Origin: Paenibacillus sp.
GTDB lineage: Bacteria; Bacillota; Bacilli; Paenibacillales; YIM-B00363
Direction of reading: 5' to 3'
Length of the DNA stretch: 64,000 nucleotides
Assembly: GCF_031177825.1 (NCBI RefSeq)
Contig: NZ_JAPSKE010000008.1
Location: 183,304 to 247,303 of the forward strand
The notes beneath the pieces are model-generated. The model saw only the letters and a program-made list of their open reading frames with translations. It was not told the DNA's origin and ran no database searches. The translations under genes and the position numbers were made by a program. The first letter of the stretch is position 1. Every line of letters starts with the position of its first letter. Below, piece by piece: positions 51,185 through 63,042 of this stretch.

Positions 51185-51752
51185 AGCTTGCGCGCTCGTG
51201 GAGCGGGAGATGCCCGCGAAGCGGTGGCGCCATACGCTGGGCGTCGTCGAATCGAGCGTCGCGCTCGCCGAGCGGTTCGGCGCCGACGTGGAGAAGGCGC
51301 GGATCGCGGCGATTCTGCACGACGTCGCCAAGTATTGGCCCGTGGAGAAGCAGCGCCAGGCGATTCTCGCCGACGGCGACGAGGCGGGGCTCGACACCCT
51401 GCTCTACGATAAGGAGCTGTGGCACTCCCACGCGGGAGCGTTCGTCGCGAGGCGCGACTTCGGCGTGGGCGACGCCGAGGCGCTCGACGCGATCCGGTAC
51501 CATACGTCGGGCCGCCCCGGCATGACGAAGCTCGAGAAGATCGTCTGCCTCGCCGATTACATCGAGCCGGGGCGCGACTTCCCCGGCGTCGACACGCTGC
51601 GGGAGCTGTCCGAGAAAAGTCTCGAGGAGGCGCTCGTCGCCGGCTTCGACGGCACGCTCCGATTTTTGATCGAACAAGGCAAACGCATTTACCCGTTGAC
51701 GGTGCTGACCCGCAACGATTTATTGACCCAAATTCGACCGGGAGGTTTTTGA
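51165..51752 (+). CDS. yqeK: YqeK HD-domain hydrolase
   Basis: The 195-aa HD phosphohydrolase has metal ligands His23, His52-Asp53 (ILHDVAK), later His residues in LWHSHAG and RYHTSGR, and Asp in CLADYIEP. YqeK proteins hydrolyse diadenosine tetraphosphate symmetrically. The ATG at 51165 is placed 10 nt after AGGGGG; an ATG at 51171 is also possible. The rsfS start follows the stop immediately. Confidence 0.93.
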   Translation: MRMSVDEACALVEREMPAKRWRHTLGVVESSVALAERFGADVEKARIAAILHDVAKYWPVEKQRQAILADGDEAGLDTLLYDKELWHSHAGAFVARRDFGVGDAEALDAIRYHTSGRPGMTKLEKIVCLADYIEPGRDFPGVDTLRELSEKSLEEALVAGFDGTLRFLIEQGKRIYPLTVLTRNDLLTQIRPGGF

Positions 51753-52100
51753 ATGACCGTATCCCCTGACGCATTGCTCCAACTCGCGGTAGAAGCCGCG
51801 GAAGACAAGAAAGCCCAAAACATCGTCGCGCTCGACCTGACCGGCATCTCGCCGGTGGCCGATTATTACGTGATCTGCCACGGCAACTCGGATACGCAAG
51901 TGCAGTCGATCACGACGGAAATTCGCAAGAAAGCGGAGGAGGCGGGCGTGCGCGTGCGCGGCGTCGAAGGCTTCGATACCGCGCGCTGGGTGCTGCTCGA
52001 CATCGGCGACGTCGTCGTGCACGTGTTCCACCGCGAAGAACGCGAGTATTACAATATCGAGCGGCTGTGGTCGGACGCCAAGTCCGTCGAGCTCGCATGA
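51753..52100 (+). CDS. rsfS: Ribosome silencing factor RsfS
   Basis: The 115-aa protein binds L14 on the 50S subunit and blocks subunit joining under starvation. The family signature runs through DKKAQNIVALDL, ADYYVICHGNSDTQV and a C-terminal DVVVHVFHREEREYYNIERLW. It is coupled to yqeK (no gap) and to the S1-domain gene (4-bp overlap). Confidence 0.95.
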   Translation: MTVSPDALLQLAVEAAEDKKAQNIVALDLTGISPVADYYVICHGNSDTQVQSITTEIRKKAEEAGVRVRGVEGFDTARWVLLDIGDVVVHVFHREEREYYNIERLWSDAKSVELA

Positions 52101-53041
52101 CGGGCAGGGACATCGTTCGCGTCGCGCCGCTCGCTTCGGGCACGGTGCAGACGCTTAAGGTTTCGGAAGAAAACGTCCACGGCTTCACCCTCACGAACGG
52201 CAAGCAGGACGTGCTGCTGCCGTTCCCGGAGGCGCTCGGACAGCCGCTGAAGCGAGGCGCTTCGGTCGAGGCGTATTTGTACCACGACAGCGAAGACCGG
52301 ATGACCGCGACGCTCCGCGAGCCCCTGGCGCGGTTCGGCAAGGTGGCGCGGCTGAAGGTCGCGGATATGAATCCGCGCCTCGGCTGGTTTCTGGACATCG
52401 GTTTGTCCCGTCACATGCTGCTGCCGCTGAAGGAGCTGCCCAGCGAGAAATCCGTATGGCCGCTCGTCGGCGACGAGGTGTTCGTCCGCGTCGACCGCGA
52501 CAAGGAGGGGCGTCTGCTCGCCCGCTCCGTGAAGGAAGCGGACCTCGCGCCTTACGCCTTCAAGGCGCCGGACGCGTGGCGCAACCGATGGATGGAGGCG
52601 TGGGTGTACCGTTCGCTGACGGCCGGCTCGCTCGTCGTCGTCGAAGGCGGCGTGCTCGGCTTCGGCGCGATCGGCTTCATTCCGTCGCACGATCGACCGC
52701 GGCCGCTGCGCATCGGCGAGAAGGTGAACGCCCGCGTGACGTTCGTGCGCGAGGACGGGCATGTCAATCTGTCGATGCGCAAGCAGAAGGAGGTCGGCCG
52801 AGGCGAAGACGCGGACAAGCTGCTCGCGGAGCTGCGGCGTCGTCCCGACGGCGCGATGCCGTACTCCGACGAGTCGCCCGCCGACGCGATCGCGAAGCGG
52901 TTCGGCATCAGCAAGTCGGCGTTCAAGCGCGCGATCGGCAAGCTGTACAAGGACGGGTACATCGAGCAGAAAGGCAGCTGGACGCACCTGACCGAGAAGG
53001 GGAAGGCGCTCGCGACTTCCGGAGACGAGGCGGAAACATGA
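52097..53041 (+). CDS. S1-domain RNA-binding protein (CvfB-like)
   Basis: The 314-aa protein has several S1-like beta-barrel segments (GFTLTNGKQDVLLPF, PRLGWFLDIGLSRHMLLPL, ARVTFVREDGHVNLSMR) and a C-terminal winged helix (AIAKRFGISKSAFKRAIGKLYKDGYIEQ). This is the layout of CvfB, a virulence and RNA-related regulator in Gram-positives. It sits between rsfS and yqeM with 4-bp overlaps on both sides, an insertion compared with Bacillus subtilis gene order. Confidence 0.85.
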   Translation: MTGRDIVRVAPLASGTVQTLKVSEENVHGFTLTNGKQDVLLPFPEALGQPLKRGASVEAYLYHDSEDRMTATLREPLARFGKVARLKVADMNPRLGWFLDIGLSRHMLLPLKELPSEKSVWPLVGDEVFVRVDRDKEGRLLARSVKEADLAPYAFKAPDAWRNRWMEAWVYRSLTAGSLVVVEGGVLGFGAIGFIPSHDRPRPLRIGEKVNARVTFVREDGHVNLSMRKQKEVGRGEDADKLLAELRRRPDGAMPYSDESPADAIAKRFGISKSAFKRAIGKLYKDGYIEQKGSWTHLTEKGKALATSGDEAET

Positions 53042-53838
53042 CCAAGACGAACGAAGCGCCGCACGCCTCCGGAGGGCCGTACGGCGCTTTCGCTTATGTG
53101 TACGACCGTCTGATGGCGGACATGCCGTACGGCGAATGGCTCGGCTGGCTGGACGCGTATTGGACCGCGCGCGGCGGAAGGCCGAACGACGTCGTCGATC
53201 TCGGCTGCGGCACCGGCACGCTCTCGATCCCGCTCGCGCAGGAGGGCTCGCGCGTGATCGGCGTCGACCTGTCCGCCGATATGATCGAGGTCGCCAGGCG
53301 GAAGGAAGCCGCCGTACGGAGCGAGCTGGCGGTGCCCGGCGAGCTGGAGTGGGTCGTCGGCGACATGCGGGAATGGCGTGCGCCGGCGCCCGTCGACGCG
53401 GTCGTCTCGCTGTGCGACTGCCTGAATTATTTGACGGAGGAAGCCGACGTCGCGCGGGCGTTCGGCTCGGCCTTCGCCACGCTGAAGCCCGGCGGCGTAT
53501 TCCTGTTCGACATGCATCATCCGAATCAGCTCGACGCTTACATGGCGAACGAGCCGTTCTGCCATGACGACGAAGAGGCCTCCTACCTATGGACGTGCGA
53601 ACTGGACGAGGAGACGTCGACGATCGCGCATCGGTTGACGTTCTTCGTGCGCGGCGCCGACGGTCGGTACGACCGTTCGATCGAAACGCATCGTCAGCGC
53701 GTCTATCCGGCGGGGACGATCCGCAGGCTGCTTGCCGACGCGGGCTTCGCCGAGATCGAGACGTACGCCGACTTTACGTTCGATCCGATCGACGAGGAAG
53801 AGACGACGCGGATGTTTTTCGCGGCGACGAAGCGCTGA
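53038..53838 (+). CDS. yqeM: SAM-dependent methyltransferase YqeM
   Basis: The 266-aa class I methyltransferase has SAM motif I VVDLGCGTGTLSIPLA (about 52-67), acidic loop GVDLSADMIEVA and the motif IV-like DAVVSLCDCLNYL. The substrate is not known. It is last in the operon and is followed by the leuS promoter without an evident terminator. Confidence 0.9.
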   Translation: MTKTNEAPHASGGPYGAFAYVYDRLMADMPYGEWLGWLDAYWTARGGRPNDVVDLGCGTGTLSIPLAQEGSRVIGVDLSADMIEVARRKEAAVRSELAVPGELEWVVGDMREWRAPAPVDAVVSLCDCLNYLTEEADVARAFGSAFATLKPGGVFLFDMHHPNQLDAYMANEPFCHDDEEASYLWTCELDEETSTIAHRLTFFVRGADGRYDRSIETHRQRVYPAGTIRRLLADAGFAEIETYADFTFDPIDEEETTRMFFAATKR

Positions 53839-53851
53839 AGCCGCGTTCGGC

Positions 53852-53881
53852 TTGACTTTCGCAGCTTTTTCCGCGTATAAT
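53852..53881 (+). promoter_or_regulatory. Promoter of leuS
   Basis: TTGACT (53852-53857) and TATAAT (53876-53881) are 18 bp apart. The start would be near 53888, at the beginning of the T-box leader. Confidence 0.85.
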
Positions 53882-53887
53882 TTGGGA

Positions 53888-54149
53888 AAATGAACACATT
53901 TTCAAGCAACGATAAGGATTAGTACCCGGGAACCCCGTACTTCAGAGAGCCGACGGTTGGTGAAAGTCGGCACGGCGGATCGGCGAACTCGCCTTGGAGC
54001 ACCGCGGAAGAGAAATCCGCGGCGAAGCCCTCGCGTTAAGAGGTCAAGTGAACGGACCGAGGAAGCACCGCGGCCGTTAACTAGGGTGGTACCACGGGAG
54101 ACAAAGCTCTCGTCCCTAGCGAATCTCGCTAGGGGCGGGAGCTTTTTTT
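53888..54149 (+). promoter_or_regulatory. T-box leader for leuS, Leu (CUC) specifier
   Basis: The leader has a long Stem I (about 53945-54030) with the specifier in GAACTC, the leucine codon CTC at 53988-53990. The antiterminator T-box AGGGTGGTACCACG lies at 54083-54096. Uncharged tRNA-Leu pairing there prevents formation of the terminator at 54105-54149. It thus couples leuS transcription to leucyl-tRNA supply. Confidence 0.93.
54105..54149 (+). terminator. T-box terminator
   Basis: AGCTCTCGTCCCTAGC (54105-54120) and GCTAGGGGCGGGAGCT (54128-54143) form a 16-bp stem followed by a T-run to 54149. Its left arm follows directly on the T-box, as required for the alternative fold. Confidence 0.93.
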
Positions 54150-54183
54150 AACGATTCACGAATGGATCAGGAGGACGTTATTC

Positions 54184-56628
54184 ATGACAGAGACGACGAA
54201 GCAATCGCCCGGCGGCTATTCCCCGCAGGCGATCGAACCGAAATGGCAAGCGTATTGGGACGAACATAAGACGTTCAAGGTGCTCGACGACCCGAACAAA
54301 CCGAAATTTTACGCGCTCGACATGTTCCCGTACCCGTCCGGAGACGGCCTCCACGTCGGCCATCCGGAAGGCTACACGGCGACGGACATCGTGTCCCGAT
54401 TCAAGCGCATGCGCGGCTACGACGTGCTTCACCCGATGGGCTGGGACGCGTTCGGCCTGCCGGCGGAACAGCACGCGCTGAACACCGGCAAGCATCCGCG
54501 GGAAATTACGTTCAAGAACATCGACAACTTCCGCCGCCAGATCAAGTCGCTGGGCTTCAGCTACGACTGGGACCGCGAATTCAGCACGACCGATCCGGAA
54601 TATTACAAGTGGACGCAGTGGATTTTCATCCAGCTGTATAAGCGCGGCCTCGCGTACGTCGCGGAGCTGCCGGTCAACTGGTGTCCGGCGCTCGGCACGG
54701 TGCTCGCGAACGAAGAGGTCATCGACGGCAAGAGCGAACGCGGCGGCCACCCGGTCATCCGCAAGCCCATGCGCCAGTGGGTGCTTCGCATCACGGCTTA
54801 CGCCGAGCGGCTGCTGGAGGATCTGGAGGAGCTCGACTGGTCGGAGAGCATCAAGGATATGCAGCGCAATTGGATCGGCAAGTCGACCGGCGCGGAGGTG
54901 CGCTTCGCGGTCGACGGAACGGACGAATCGCTCGTCGTGTTCACGACGCGGCCGGATACGCTGTTCGGCGCGACGTATTGCGTCTTGGCGCCGGAGCACG
55001 AGCTCGTCGATAGAATCGCGACGGACGCGCAGCGCTCCGCGGTAGAAGCGTATCAAGACGCGGCGTCCCGCAAGAGCGACCTCGAGCGGACCGATCTCGC
55101 CAAGGATAAATCCGGCGTGTTCACCGGCGCGTACGCGATCAATCCGGTGAACGGCGCGAAGGTGCCGATCTGGATCGCCGATTACGTGCTGGCGGGTTAC
55201 GGCACGGGCGCCATCATGGCGGTGCCCGGCCACGACCAACGCGACTGGGAATTCGCGAAGAAGTTCGACCTGCCGATCGTCGAAGTGGTGCAAGGCGGCG
55301 ACGTGGGCGCGGAAGCGTACGCGGGCGACGGCGCGCACGTCAACTCCGATTTCTTGAACGGCTTGAACACGGCGGACGCCATCGCGGCTGCGATCGAGTG
55401 GCTGGAGAAGAACGGCAAGGGCGAAAAGAAAGTCACCTACCGTCTTCGCGATTGGCTGTTCTCCCGTCAGCGGTATTGGGGCGAGCCGATTCCGATTCTG
55501 CACCTCGAAGACGGCACGATGAAGCCCGTTCCGGAATCGGAGCTTCCGCTGCTGCTGCCGGACGTCGACGAGATCAAGCCTTCCGGCACCGGCGAATCGC
55601 CGCTCGCGAACGTGACCGAATGGGTGAACACGATCGATCCGGAGACGGGGATGAAGGCGCGCCGCGAGACGAACACGATGCCGCAATGGGCGGGCAGCTG
55701 CTGGTACTACTTGCGCTTCATCGACCCGCACAACGATCGGGAGCTGTGCTCCAAGGAAGCGCAAGAACGCTGGCTGCCGGTAGACCTCTACATCGGCGGC
55801 GCCGAGCACGCGGTACTCCACTTGTTGTACGCCCGCTTCTGGCATAAGGTACTGTACGATATCGGCGTCGTGTCGACGAAGGAGCCGTTCCAGAAGCTCG
55901 TCAATCAAGGGATGATTCTCGGCGACAACGGCGAGAAGATGAGCAAATCGCGCGGCAACGTCATCAATCCGGACGACATCGTGCGGGAGTACGGCGCGGA
56001 TACGCTGCGCATGTACGAGATGTTCATGGGGCCGCTCGAGCAGACGAAGCCGTGGAACACGAACGGCGTCGAAGGCGTCTATCGTTTCCTCAATCGCGTA
56101 TGGCGGCTGTTCATGACCGAGGAAGGAACGCTCCAGCCGAAGATCAAGCCGGACGGCGGCACGGACGCCTTCAAGCGGACATGGCATCGCACGATCAAGA
56201 AGCTGACCGAGGATTACGAGGCGCTTCGCTTCAATACGGCGATCTCTCAGATGATGATTTTCGTAAACGAGGCTTATAAGCAGGAGACGCTTCCGCTCGA
56301 GGGCATGAAGCATTTCGTTCAGCTAATGTCCCCGATCGCGCCGCATATCGCGGAGGAGCTGTGGGAGAAGCTCGGCGGCGCCGGCTCGGTATCGTATGCG
56401 CCATGGCCGTCGTACGACGAGGCTTGGACGGTGGACGACGAAGTCGAAATCGTCGTTCAAGTGAACGGCAAGATCGTCGACCGCGCGAACGTGGCGGCCG
56501 ACGCGGACGAGAAGGCGCTCGAAGCGCTGGCGACGTCCCTGGACAAAGTGAAAGAGGCGATGGCCGGGAAACAAGTCCGCAAGGTCATCGCCGTGAAGGG
56601 CAAGCTGGTCAATATCGTCGTCGGATAA
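54184..56628 (+). CDS. leuS: Leucyl-tRNA synthetase
   Basis: The 814-aa class I synthetase has the HIGH-type motif HVGH at 57-60 and KMSKS at 585-589. The editing domain includes [21 protein letters not shown] and [19 protein letters not shown]. The C-terminal RNA-binding part ends KLVNIVVG. Length is normal for bacterial LeuRS. Control is through the T-box leader. Confidence 0.97.
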   Translation: MTETTKQSPGGYSPQAIEPKWQAYWDEHKTFKVLDDPNKPKFYALDMFPYPSGDGLHVGHPEGYTATDIVSRFKRMRGYDVLHPMGWDAFGLPAEQHALNTGKHPREITFKNIDNFRRQIKSLGFSYDWDREFSTTDPEYYKWTQWIFIQLYKRGLAYVAELPVNWCPALGTVLANEEVIDGKSERGGHPVIRKPMRQWVLRITAYAERLLEDLEELDWSESIKDMQRNWIGKSTGAEVRFAVDGTDESLVVFTTRPDTLFGATYCVLAPEHELVDRIATDAQRSAVEAYQDAASRKSDLERTDLAKDKSGVFTGAYAINPVNGAKVPIWIADYVLAGYGTGAIMAVPGHDQRDWEFAKKFDLPIVEVVQGGDVGAEAYAGDGAHVNSDFLNGLNTADAIAAAIEWLEKNGKGEKKVTYRLRDWLFSRQRYWGEPIPILHLEDGTMKPVPESELPLLLPDVDEIKPSGTGESPLANVTEWVNTIDPETGMKARRETNTMPQWAGSCWYYLRFIDPHNDRELCSKEAQERWLPVDLYIGGAEHAVLHLLYARFWHKVLYDIGVVSTKEPFQKLVNQGMILGDNGEKMSKSRGNVINPDDIVREYGADTLRMYEMFMGPLEQTKPWNTNGVEGVYRFLNRVWRLFMTEEGTLQPKIKPDGGTDAFKRTWHRTIKKLTEDYEALRFNTAISQMMIFVNEAYKQETLPLEGMKHFVQLMSPIAPHIAEELWEKLGGAGSVSYAPWPSYDEAWTVDDEVEIVVQVNGKIVDRANVAADADEKALEALATSLDKVKEAMAGKQVRKVIAVKGKLVNIVVG

Positions 56629-56631
56629 GTT

Positions 56632-57462
56632 TTAGGATTGGGGGTTGTAAAACAGCCCTTCCACCTTATCCAACTCTTCTTTGTATTTATGATGGGTCGT
56701 GCGGATGAGCCGCTCGAACGTGCCGTCCAAATCCAGCGACAGCATGCGAAGGCCTTCCGCCGTAATCCCGCCGGGGACGGTGACTCTCTCCCGAAGCGAT
56801 TCGGGAGAGAAACCGCCTGCGGTCAGCAGCAATCCGGTCCCGAGCACCATCTCCGAGGCGAGCGTCGTCGCTTCCTCCTTCGAGATGCCCGTGTACGTCA
56901 CGGCCGCTTGCACGAACTGCTCGACGAAGAACGCCAAGAACGCCGGCCCGCAGCTCGAAATATCCGAACTTATCCGCGTATACTCCTCAGACACGACCAA
57001 CGGCTTCGACATGCGCTGCAAGAGCCGCTCCAATGTTTCGATATCTTCCGCTTCCATGCGGCTTCCGTACATCGTTAGCGTCGCGCCGCTGCATACGTAA
57101 TTCGTAATGCTCGGAATGATTTTCGCGATTTTGCAAGGGATATGCTCTTCCAGATGACGAATCAGGACGGGGCTCGTAATCGATACCACCGTTTGCGCCG
57201 CGGTTACGTACGGCTTAATGTCGTCAATGACGTTTTTGAACTCTTTCGGTTTCACGCAGAGAAATACCATATCGGCGGCGAGCGCCACTTCCCGGTTGCT
57301 AGGCACGGCCCTTAGCCCCGGATGCGTTTCGGCGAGTCGTTCCGCTTTCGCGAACGTGCGGTTCGTCGCGACGATTTGATCCGGTCTCAGCGCGTTCGTC
57401 CGAATAAAAGACTCGATCAGGATGCTACCCATGCTCCCGGTTCCGATAAATCCGACGTTCAT
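56632..57462 (-). CDS. comER: ComER, pyrroline-5-carboxylate reductase-like protein
   Basis: The 276-aa protein has the Rossmann start VGFIGTGSMGSIL and the P5C-reductase core (SITSPVLIRHLEEHIP, RISSDISSCGPAFLAFFVEQ). Position opposite comEA identifies it as ComER, whose biochemical role is unsettled; it has been linked to sporulation and competence in Bacillus. The ATG at 57462 is preferred over 57468 because GGAGG abuts the latter. It is convergent with leuS, and the stops are 4 bp apart. Confidence 0.88.
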   Translation of the reverse strand: MNVGFIGTGSMGSILIESFIRTNALRPDQIVATNRTFAKAERLAETHPGLRAVPSNREVALAADMVFLCVKPKEFKNVIDDIKPYVTAAQTVVSITSPVLIRHLEEHIPCKIAKIIPSITNYVCSGATLTMYGSRMEAEDIETLERLLQRMSKPLVVSEEYTRISSDISSCGPAFLAFFVEQFVQAAVTYTGISKEEATTLASEMVLGTGLLLTAGGFSPESLRERVTVPGGITAEGLRMLSLDLDGTFERLIRTTHHKYKEELDKVEGLFYNPQS

Positions 57463-57598
57463 CGTCATCCTCCTTCTGTTTCCCGATGGTAAGCGTCGGC
57501 GTTACCGACGAGGGTGTCGTAGTTTGTAAACTATATGAATCGTACGCATTGTCTTATGCTTTCGGAATGAACGAATGCCCGTTTCGAGGTGAAATTCC

Positions 57599-58141
57599 AT
57601 GAATGTCCATTACATCCGCATGGCCGGCGGGCTTGCTTCGGTCGGCGCTTTCCTCTGGCTCGCCTCCGTCTTCGGCGGAGCCGGCGCTTCGGACGCTTCG
57701 TCTTGGCGGGACATGAACGCGGAGGTAGAGGCTTGGCTGGACAGCTCGGACGTCGAAGCGGCGCAAGAAACGGCGAACCCCGGGGCGCCCGCGAACCCGC
57801 CCGCCCCGGCCGCGACGGCGGATGCCGGCGCTCTCGCCGTCGAGGCGTCAGCCCCGCCGGCGCGTTCGACGGAGGAGACGACGGGCGCGCCGGTAGAGCT
57901 TCAAGCGATTGAGCGGAGCGCGGAGGGCGTCGTCGATATTAACCGCGCGACGCTGGAAGAGTTGGACGCGCTGCCCGGGATCGGCCGCGCCAAGGCGCAA
58001 GCCGTCATCGATTACCGGGAGTCGAACGGAGCGTTCGCGCGTCCCGAAGACGTCATGAACGTGAAAGGGATCGGCCCCGCCATCTTCGCGAAAATCCGGA
58101 CGTCGATCGTCGCCGGGCCCGCCGTCGAAGCTGGAAAATAA
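57599..58141 (+). CDS. comEA: Competence protein ComEA, short form
   Basis: The 180-aa membrane-anchored DNA receptor has an N-terminal helix at about 8-27 and a low-complexity Ala/Pro/Glu linker (55-105). Two helix-hairpin-helix motifs lie at 111-170 ([34 protein letters not shown]) and bind DNA. Bacillus ComEA also has an SLBB domain between helix and HhH; here that region is too short and disordered to contain it. It begins the comE cluster. Confidence 0.88.
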   Translation: MNVHYIRMAGGLASVGAFLWLASVFGGAGASDASSWRDMNAEVEAWLDSSDVEAAQETANPGAPANPPAPAATADAGALAVEASAPPARSTEETTGAPVELQAIERSAEGVVDINRATLEELDALPGIGRAKAQAVIDYRESNGAFARPEDVMNVKGIGPAIFAKIRTSIVAGPAVEAGK

Positions 58142-58188
58142 TGCTTTCCTTCCGTCGGCCGATGTGCGAAAATTTCGATAGAACCTAA

Positions 58189-60011
<1,823 letters not shown>

Positions 60012-60042
60012 TCGAATCTCCATGCAAGGGCATGAAGCACAT

Positions 60043-60081
60043 GCGCCGTCTTCCGATCTTGGATCGGAGGCGGCGCTTTTT
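60043..60081 (+). terminator. Hairpin between comEB and comEC
   Basis: GCGCCGTCTTCCGATC (60043-60058) and GATCGGAGGCGGCGC (60062-60076) form a strong stem followed by TTTTT. It would reduce read-through into comEC unless overridden. Confidence 0.8.
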
Positions 60082-60123
60082 CGTGTACCTGCGTCATGCG
60101 GCGGAAGGAAGGAGGAGCGCAGG

Positions 60124-62661
60124 ATGCAGATTAGACGTCCGCTGCTATGGATTTGCGTCGGCTGGATGGGGGGGATGACGATCGCCTCGCGCTTCGATGC
60201 GGGATGGATCGCGCTCGGCGGACTGACGTCGGCGATATTCGTTCTGCTCTGGGCGGGAACGCATCATGGGAGGAACGCGCTGACCGCCTGCGCCGTCGCC
60301 GCCGCTTTCGCGATCGGCGGCGGATGGTTCGAGCGGTACGACGCCGGCAATACATCGGCGATTCCGTTCCCGGACGGGGCGGAAGAGGCTGTCGTCTTGT
60401 CCGGCGTCATTCGGACGAAGCCCGTGACGGACGGGGATCGGGCGACGTTCGATCTGACGGTCGAACGGATGACGGCGCGCGGCGAAGCCGCGGCCTTGCC
60501 GAGAGAAGTCGTGAAGGTGTACGTGTACTTCAAGACCGAAGAAGAACGCAATGGAATGGCGGAGTGGGCGAGGGGAGACCGCGCGACAGTGACCGGTACG
60601 ATCCGCCGGCCGCTTTCGGCCGTCAACTTCGGCGGCTTCGATTATCGGGAATATTTGAGACGCCAGCATATTCATTGGACGGCGACCGCGGAAGGGCTCG
60701 CGAGCGTGGAGCGCTCCGAGGCCGCGGATTGGTCCGCGCCTCGCGTCCTCTCGTACGTCGATCGCATAAGGGACGGCATGGGCGCACGCATCGCAGCGGC
60801 TTACGATGAACCGGTCGCCGGGTTTATGAAAGGGCTCGTCCTCGGCATTCGCGAAGATGTAGACCCGGCAAAGTACCAAGCATTTTCGCAAGTGGGCCTG
60901 ACGCATATTTTGGCGATCTCGGGGCTGAACGTGGCTATCTACGTCGGCGCGATCCTATGGCTGCTGGGAAAGTTGCCGCTTACGAGAGAGACGCGGCTCG
61001 TCGCGGCGATCGCGGCTGTACCCGTATACGTCCTGCTTACCGGAGCGTCTCCGTCCGTCGTCCGCGCGGGCATTATGGCGATGATCGCCTTATATGCGGC
61101 GAGAAGGCGGCTGCTGAAGGACGGGATGAACGTACTGGCCGCAGCGGCGCTGCTCATGCTCGCTTGGAATCCGTACTTCTTGTACGACGTCAGCTTCCAG
61201 CTGTCGTTCGCGGTGACGGCTGGCATTATACTCGGCACGCCGCTCATGAATCGGCTCGTTCGTATCGGCCGGCCGGCGGTCCAGTCCGCCGTCTCGGTGA
61301 CCGTGATCGCGCAATGCGTCTCTTTCCCGCTCACCGTAGCCTATTTCAACGCGTTTTCTATCTTGTCGTTCCCGGCGAATTTCGTGATCGTGCCGCTGTT
61401 CAGCCTCGGCATCATGCCGCTGGGCTCCATCGCGATGCTGCTCTCCTACGTATGGCCGGGAGGAGCGGGGGCGCTCGCCTACGTCGCCGAGCTGCTTACA
61501 TCGCTCAGCTTCAGGCTCGTGACGTGGATGTCCGGCTACGACGGCGCCTCTTCGATCTGGGCCACGCCTCCGCTCTGGTGGATCGGCGCTTATTACGCAT
61601 CCTTGTTCGCCCTGCTCGCCGCCGCAGCGAATAAGCTCCCCTTCGGCACCGGCCCAGGCTGCGTCCTCGGCCTCGGCTACGGAGGACGCGCCCTAGAACG
61701 GCTGCTGACCCTCGTTCGGCTTCGGGCCTTTCTCGTTCCGGCATGCGCGGTCGTCTATGCCGGGGCGCTGCTTTACGCTTACGCGCCGAACGCCTTCGAC
61801 CGAACCGCCGTCGTCAGCTTCCTCGACGTCGGGCAAGGGGACGCGATCTATATCCGCACCCCGTACGGCAAGCATCTGTTGATCGACGGCGGGGGGACGG
61901 TCCGGTTCGGGAGGCCGGGCGAGGAATGGAGACTTCGGAAGGACCCCTTCGAGGTCGGAGAGGACGTCGTCGTGCCGCTGCTGCGCAAGCGGGGCGTGCA
62001 ACGCATCGACGCGTTATTGATGTCGCATGGAGATACGGATCATATCGGAGGCTTGCGGGCGGTCGTCGACGGCATTCCGGTGCGGCGCGTCTTTTTCAAC
62101 GGCACGGCGAAGGAAGGAGAGACGAGCGAGACGCTGTTTCGCGCGATCGTGGCGAAGCGAATTCCGTTGACCGCGGCGTACGAAGGGATGATCGTTCGGG
62201 CGGATCCGGCTACGGAGCTGCGCATCCTGTTTCCGAAGCAGCCGTCGGATGAGAACGATCTCTTCGTGTCGGACGACCAAAACGAACGCTCCGTCGTCGT
62301 GCTCATGAGAGTATACGGAAAGACGTTTCTGTTCACGGGCGACATCGGTGCGGCCGAGGAAGCGGCGATCGCCGAGGCGTTGCGGAACGAAACAGAGATG
62401 CCTTCTCCGATCGACGTGCTGAAGGTCGCCCATCACGGCAGCAAGACGTCGACGACGGCCGCATGGCTGAATTACTGGAAACCTAAAGCCGCCGCGATTT
62501 CCGTAGGGCGCAGCAATATGTACGGACACCCTCATTCGACGGTCGTCGAACGATTGGACGCCGCCAGCATCCGAATATACCGGACAGACGTTCATGGGGA
62601 AATTCAATTCCGGGTTCGGAAGGACTCGTTCCAGGTTCGGACGAAAGTGATGCGGGAATAG
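60124..62661 (+). CDS. comEC: DNA internalization channel ComEC/Rec2
   Basis: The 845-aa membrane protein forms the channel for single-stranded DNA during transformation. The N-terminal DUF4131-type region (1-200) is followed by the polytopic Competence domain starting at LTHILAISGLNVAIYVG (about 258). A C-terminal metallo-beta-lactamase-like domain has SHGDTDHIGG at 634-643 and KVAHHGSKTSTT. AAGGAGGAG sets the ATG at 60124, although the frame is open upstream. A terminator-like hairpin lies just before it. Confidence 0.93.
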   Translation: MQIRRPLLWICVGWMGGMTIASRFDAGWIALGGLTSAIFVLLWAGTHHGRNALTACAVAAAFAIGGGWFERYDAGNTSAIPFPDGAEEAVVLSGVIRTKPVTDGDRATFDLTVERMTARGEAAALPREVVKVYVYFKTEEERNGMAEWARGDRATVTGTIRRPLSAVNFGGFDYREYLRRQHIHWTATAEGLASVERSEAADWSAPRVLSYVDRIRDGMGARIAAAYDEPVAGFMKGLVLGIREDVDPAKYQAFSQVGLTHILAISGLNVAIYVGAILWLLGKLPLTRETRLVAAIAAVPVYVLLTGASPSVVRAGIMAMIALYAARRRLLKDGMNVLAAAALLMLAWNPYFLYDVSFQLSFAVTAGIILGTPLMNRLVRIGRPAVQSAVSVTVIAQCVSFPLTVAYFNAFSILSFPANFVIVPLFSLGIMPLGSIAMLLSYVWPGGAGALAYVAELLTSLSFRLVTWMSGYDGASSIWATPPLWWIGAYYASLFALLAAAANKLPFGTGPGCVLGLGYGGRALERLLTLVRLRAFLVPACAVVYAGALLYAYAPNAFDRTAVVSFLDVGQGDAIYIRTPYGKHLLIDGGGTVRFGRPGEEWRLRKDPFEVGEDVVVPLLRKRGVQRIDALLMSHGDTDHIGGLRAVVDGIPVRRVFFNGTAKEGETSETLFRAIVAKRIPLTAAYEGMIVRADPATELRILFPKQPSDENDLFVSDDQNERSVVVLMRVYGKTFLFTGDIGAAEEAAIAEALRNETEMPSPIDVLKVAHHGSKTSTTAAWLNYWKPKAAAISVGRSNMYGHPHSTVVERLDAASIRIYRTDVHGEIQFRVRKDSFQVRTKVMRE

Positions 62662-63042
62662 AGAATGCGTACTTTTATGTGACTTAACCCATAAATCTGC
62701 CTGGTTATGAATCATAAGTTTGCCGGAAATATAGGCTTACTTTTACTTTTCCTCTCATAGCTTCTATGAATATACCCATAACCTTGCCTTAAGTTCATTT
62801 TGGAATGAAAAGCTTGCCATAAGCCGGCAAGCTATTTTATTTTCTACCGGGCGTATTAAACTAACTGGGCAGCTTAGTTTAAGAATATGTGTGGTGAACC
62901 ATATTATAAATAAAGGCAAGTTTTAGCCCCCGGACCGGGGTACAATGTCGGAACTTTGCTGTCTTACTCCGTATCCCTATACCTCGTAATAGGGGTGTGA
63001 TAAATTAATGAAAATTGATCTTAGAGGAGAGGTGAGTATGTT
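62662..63042. other. AT-rich intergenic stretch
   Basis: No credible gene is seen. The stretch has a clear change to AT-rich DNA and a hairpin with T-run at 62811-62845. The run-up to the flavin reductase gene includes AGGAGAGG near 63023-63032. It may mark the edge of acquired DNA. Confidence 0.5.
62811..62845 (+). terminator. Intrinsic terminator downstream of comEC
   Basis: AGCTTGCC (62811-62818) and GGCAAGCT (62826-62833) form an 8-bp stem followed by ATTTTATTTT. Confidence 0.7.
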
